Source of the DNA: Rhodospirillaceae bacterium
Lineage (GTDB): Bacteria; Pseudomonadota; Alphaproteobacteria; Rhodospirillales; Rhodospirillaceae
Length of the DNA stretch: 6,998 nucleotides
Direction: 5' to 3'
Assembly: GCA_002691085.1 (NCBI GenBank)
Contig: NZGX01000054.1
Coordinates: 15,978 to 22,975, forward strand
The notes beneath the pieces were generated by a model. It worked only from the letters and a program-made list of their open reading frames with translations, ran no database searches and was not told the origin of the DNA. The position numbers were made by a program, and so were the translations under genes. Positions 6,430 to 6,998 of the stretch are shown piece after piece. The stretch's first letter is position 1; every line of letters starts with the position of its first letter.

Positions 6430-6663
6430 ATGCTTTCTGCCAGATACACAATGATCATCCTGCTGTCGTCACTTTGTCTTGTGAAAACACCTGACGCTTT
6501 TGCATGCGAGCCAACCTACAGAATGAGAAGGCAAAGAGCTGTTGGATTGATCAGCCTGATCTTCTTTATAGCTGGCTTCTTGACATACCCTTGCGTGAAC
6601 CAGAATTCACACATCAGCAGTCCAGATATGTGCCAAAGGCCCCATTGCCCAAAGGACCGGTGA
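6430..6663 (+). CDS. Possible 77-residue membrane or secreted frame, or the 5' part of a frameshifted gene
   Basis: This frame starts at ATG 6430 and ends at TGA 6661-6663. It encodes a signal-peptide-like start (MIILLSSLCLV, then DAFAC near residue 26) and a second start-like segment at ATG 6523: MRRQRAVGLISLIFFIAGF, basic residues followed by a hydrophobic helix. The part after about residue 55 (Cys, His, Arg and Pro, no hydrophobic pattern) looks like out-of-frame translation. It overlaps the longer Pro-rich frame from 6504. Either the hydrophobic anchor belongs to that protein and a frameshift separates them, or one frame is spurious. I recognise no family, and no ribosome site is apparent. 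Confidence 0.25.
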   Translation: MLSARYTMIILLSSLCLVKTPDAFACEPTYRMRRQRAVGLISLIFFIAGFLTYPCVNQNSHISSPDMCQRPHCPKDR

Positions 6664-6998
6664 GCATCCCGTTGCCCGAAGCACCGGCAGTGGATCACAA
6701 ACCGGCAATGGACCACAAACCGACAAAGGCCTTGCAACCAAATGAGCCGGTAAAGCCTGAGGAAGAGGCATTGCCAAAATTGTGGCTGCAAATCGACACC
6801 ACGGTTACTGATGTGTACGAGACGGACTTGATTATCAGACAGATAACCCAGCTTCACAATCCACCCTCAGAAGAGGTAGGCGCAGGCTGGCAAATGCTGC
6901 ACGATGTTAGTGCCGGTTGGACGGTCCACCATCGGGCAATTTGGGCAATGCCCCCGACTACGACGGAAATATCATCAGCATTCGAGAGCCAGATCAAC
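6504..6998 (+). CDS. Unrecognised Pro-rich protein, truncated by the right edge of the window
   Basis: The frame is open from ATG 6504 (an in-frame TGA lies at 6492-6494) to the last base, giving 165 codons with no stop. Residues ~45-95 are Pro/Lys/Glu-rich with short repeats (PLPKGPVSI then PLPEAPAVD; VDHKPA then MDHKPT). The part from about residue 96 looks like a folded domain: LPKLWLQIDTTVTDVYETDL, then a Trp-rich stretch with GWQMLHDVSAGW and HHRAIWAMP. A Pro-rich linker between an anchor and a folded domain is a common envelope-protein layout, and the hydrophobic anchor encoded in the overlapping frame at 6523-6590 would complete it. The true start may therefore lie there, joined by a frameshift. 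No ribosome site precedes 6504. I cannot assign a function. GC is about 48% in the 6781 line, on the high-GC side of the window. Confidence 0.5.
   Translation, partial: MRANLQNEKAKSCWIDQPDLLYSWLLDIPLREPEFTHQQSRYVPKAPLPKGPVSIPLPEAPAVDHKPAMDHKPTKALQPNEPVKPEEEALPKLWLQIDTTVTDVYETDLIIRQITQLHNPPSEEVGAGWQMLHDVSAGWTVHHRAIWAMPPTTTEISSAFESQIN
6642..6725 (+). repeat. Short in-frame Pro-rich tandem repeats
   Basis: Two adjacent 27-bp units (6642-6668 and 6669-6695) encode PLPKGPVSI and PLPEAPAVD. They run into two adjacent 18-bp units (6690-6707 and 6708-6725) encoding VDHKPA and MDHKPT, with 15 of 18 bases identical. The repeat lengths are multiples of three and in register with the 6504 frame, which supports that frame as the coding one here. 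Confidence 0.6.

Noticed and set aside
6516..6857. 113-residue minus-strand open frame at the right end
   Set aside because: It mirrors the Pro-rich repeat region, has no family features and conflicts with the better-supported plus-strand frame.

Overview
The window looks like chromosomal DNA of an alphaproteobacterium. The evidence is protein-level resemblance (EF-P, EpmA and an inositol-monophosphatase-family protein of the SuhB type, followed by a MotA/TolQ-like protein and OmpA/MotB-like proteins), and, from memory, a similar gene order in Rhodospirillales-like and SAR116-like genomes. I see no mobile element, CRISPR array, rRNA or tRNA.

Layout: (1) 1-261 is the 3' end of an unrecognised plus-strand gene, convergent with (2) epmA on the minus strand (269-1273). 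(3) A 159-bp AT-rich divergent region separates epmA from efp (1433-1999) and contains an exact 13-bp tandem duplication. (4) An inositol-monophosphatase-family gene (2010-2783, TTG start) follows efp closely but lacks several expected metal-site residues. (5) After a 139-bp gap comes an envelope module: a secreted Pro-rich OmpA-like protein (2923-3825), a MotA/TolQ/ExbB-like channel protein (3856-5055) and a MotB/OmpA-like protein with a long coiled coil (5074-6312). (6) After a 117-191 bp gap, a Pro-rich reading frame runs off the right edge (6504 onward), overlapping a short frame (6430-6663) that encodes hydrophobic segments.

How the genes work together: EpmA attaches beta-lysine to the conserved lysine of EF-P, which helps ribosomes through polyproline stretches. 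The window itself encodes Pro-rich proteins, including a PPPG repeat in the OmpA-like protein, which are plausible EF-P clients. The MotA/TolQ-like and MotB/OmpA-like proteins should form a proton-driven inner-membrane complex that contacts peptidoglycan, with the secreted OmpA-like protein as a likely periplasmic partner.

The most striking feature is an abrupt composition change. From the efp region to about 5090 the DNA is roughly 22-42% GC per 60-base line; from about 5160 to the end it is roughly 48-62%, and Arg codons switch from AGA/AGG to CGN. The break lies within the first ~30 codons of the MotB-like gene, inside a conserved gene pair. This suggests either a homologous-recombination junction or an assembly chimera. 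I do not see a clearly new multi-gene system; the best leads are this junction, the degenerate phosphatase and the overlapping frames at the right end.
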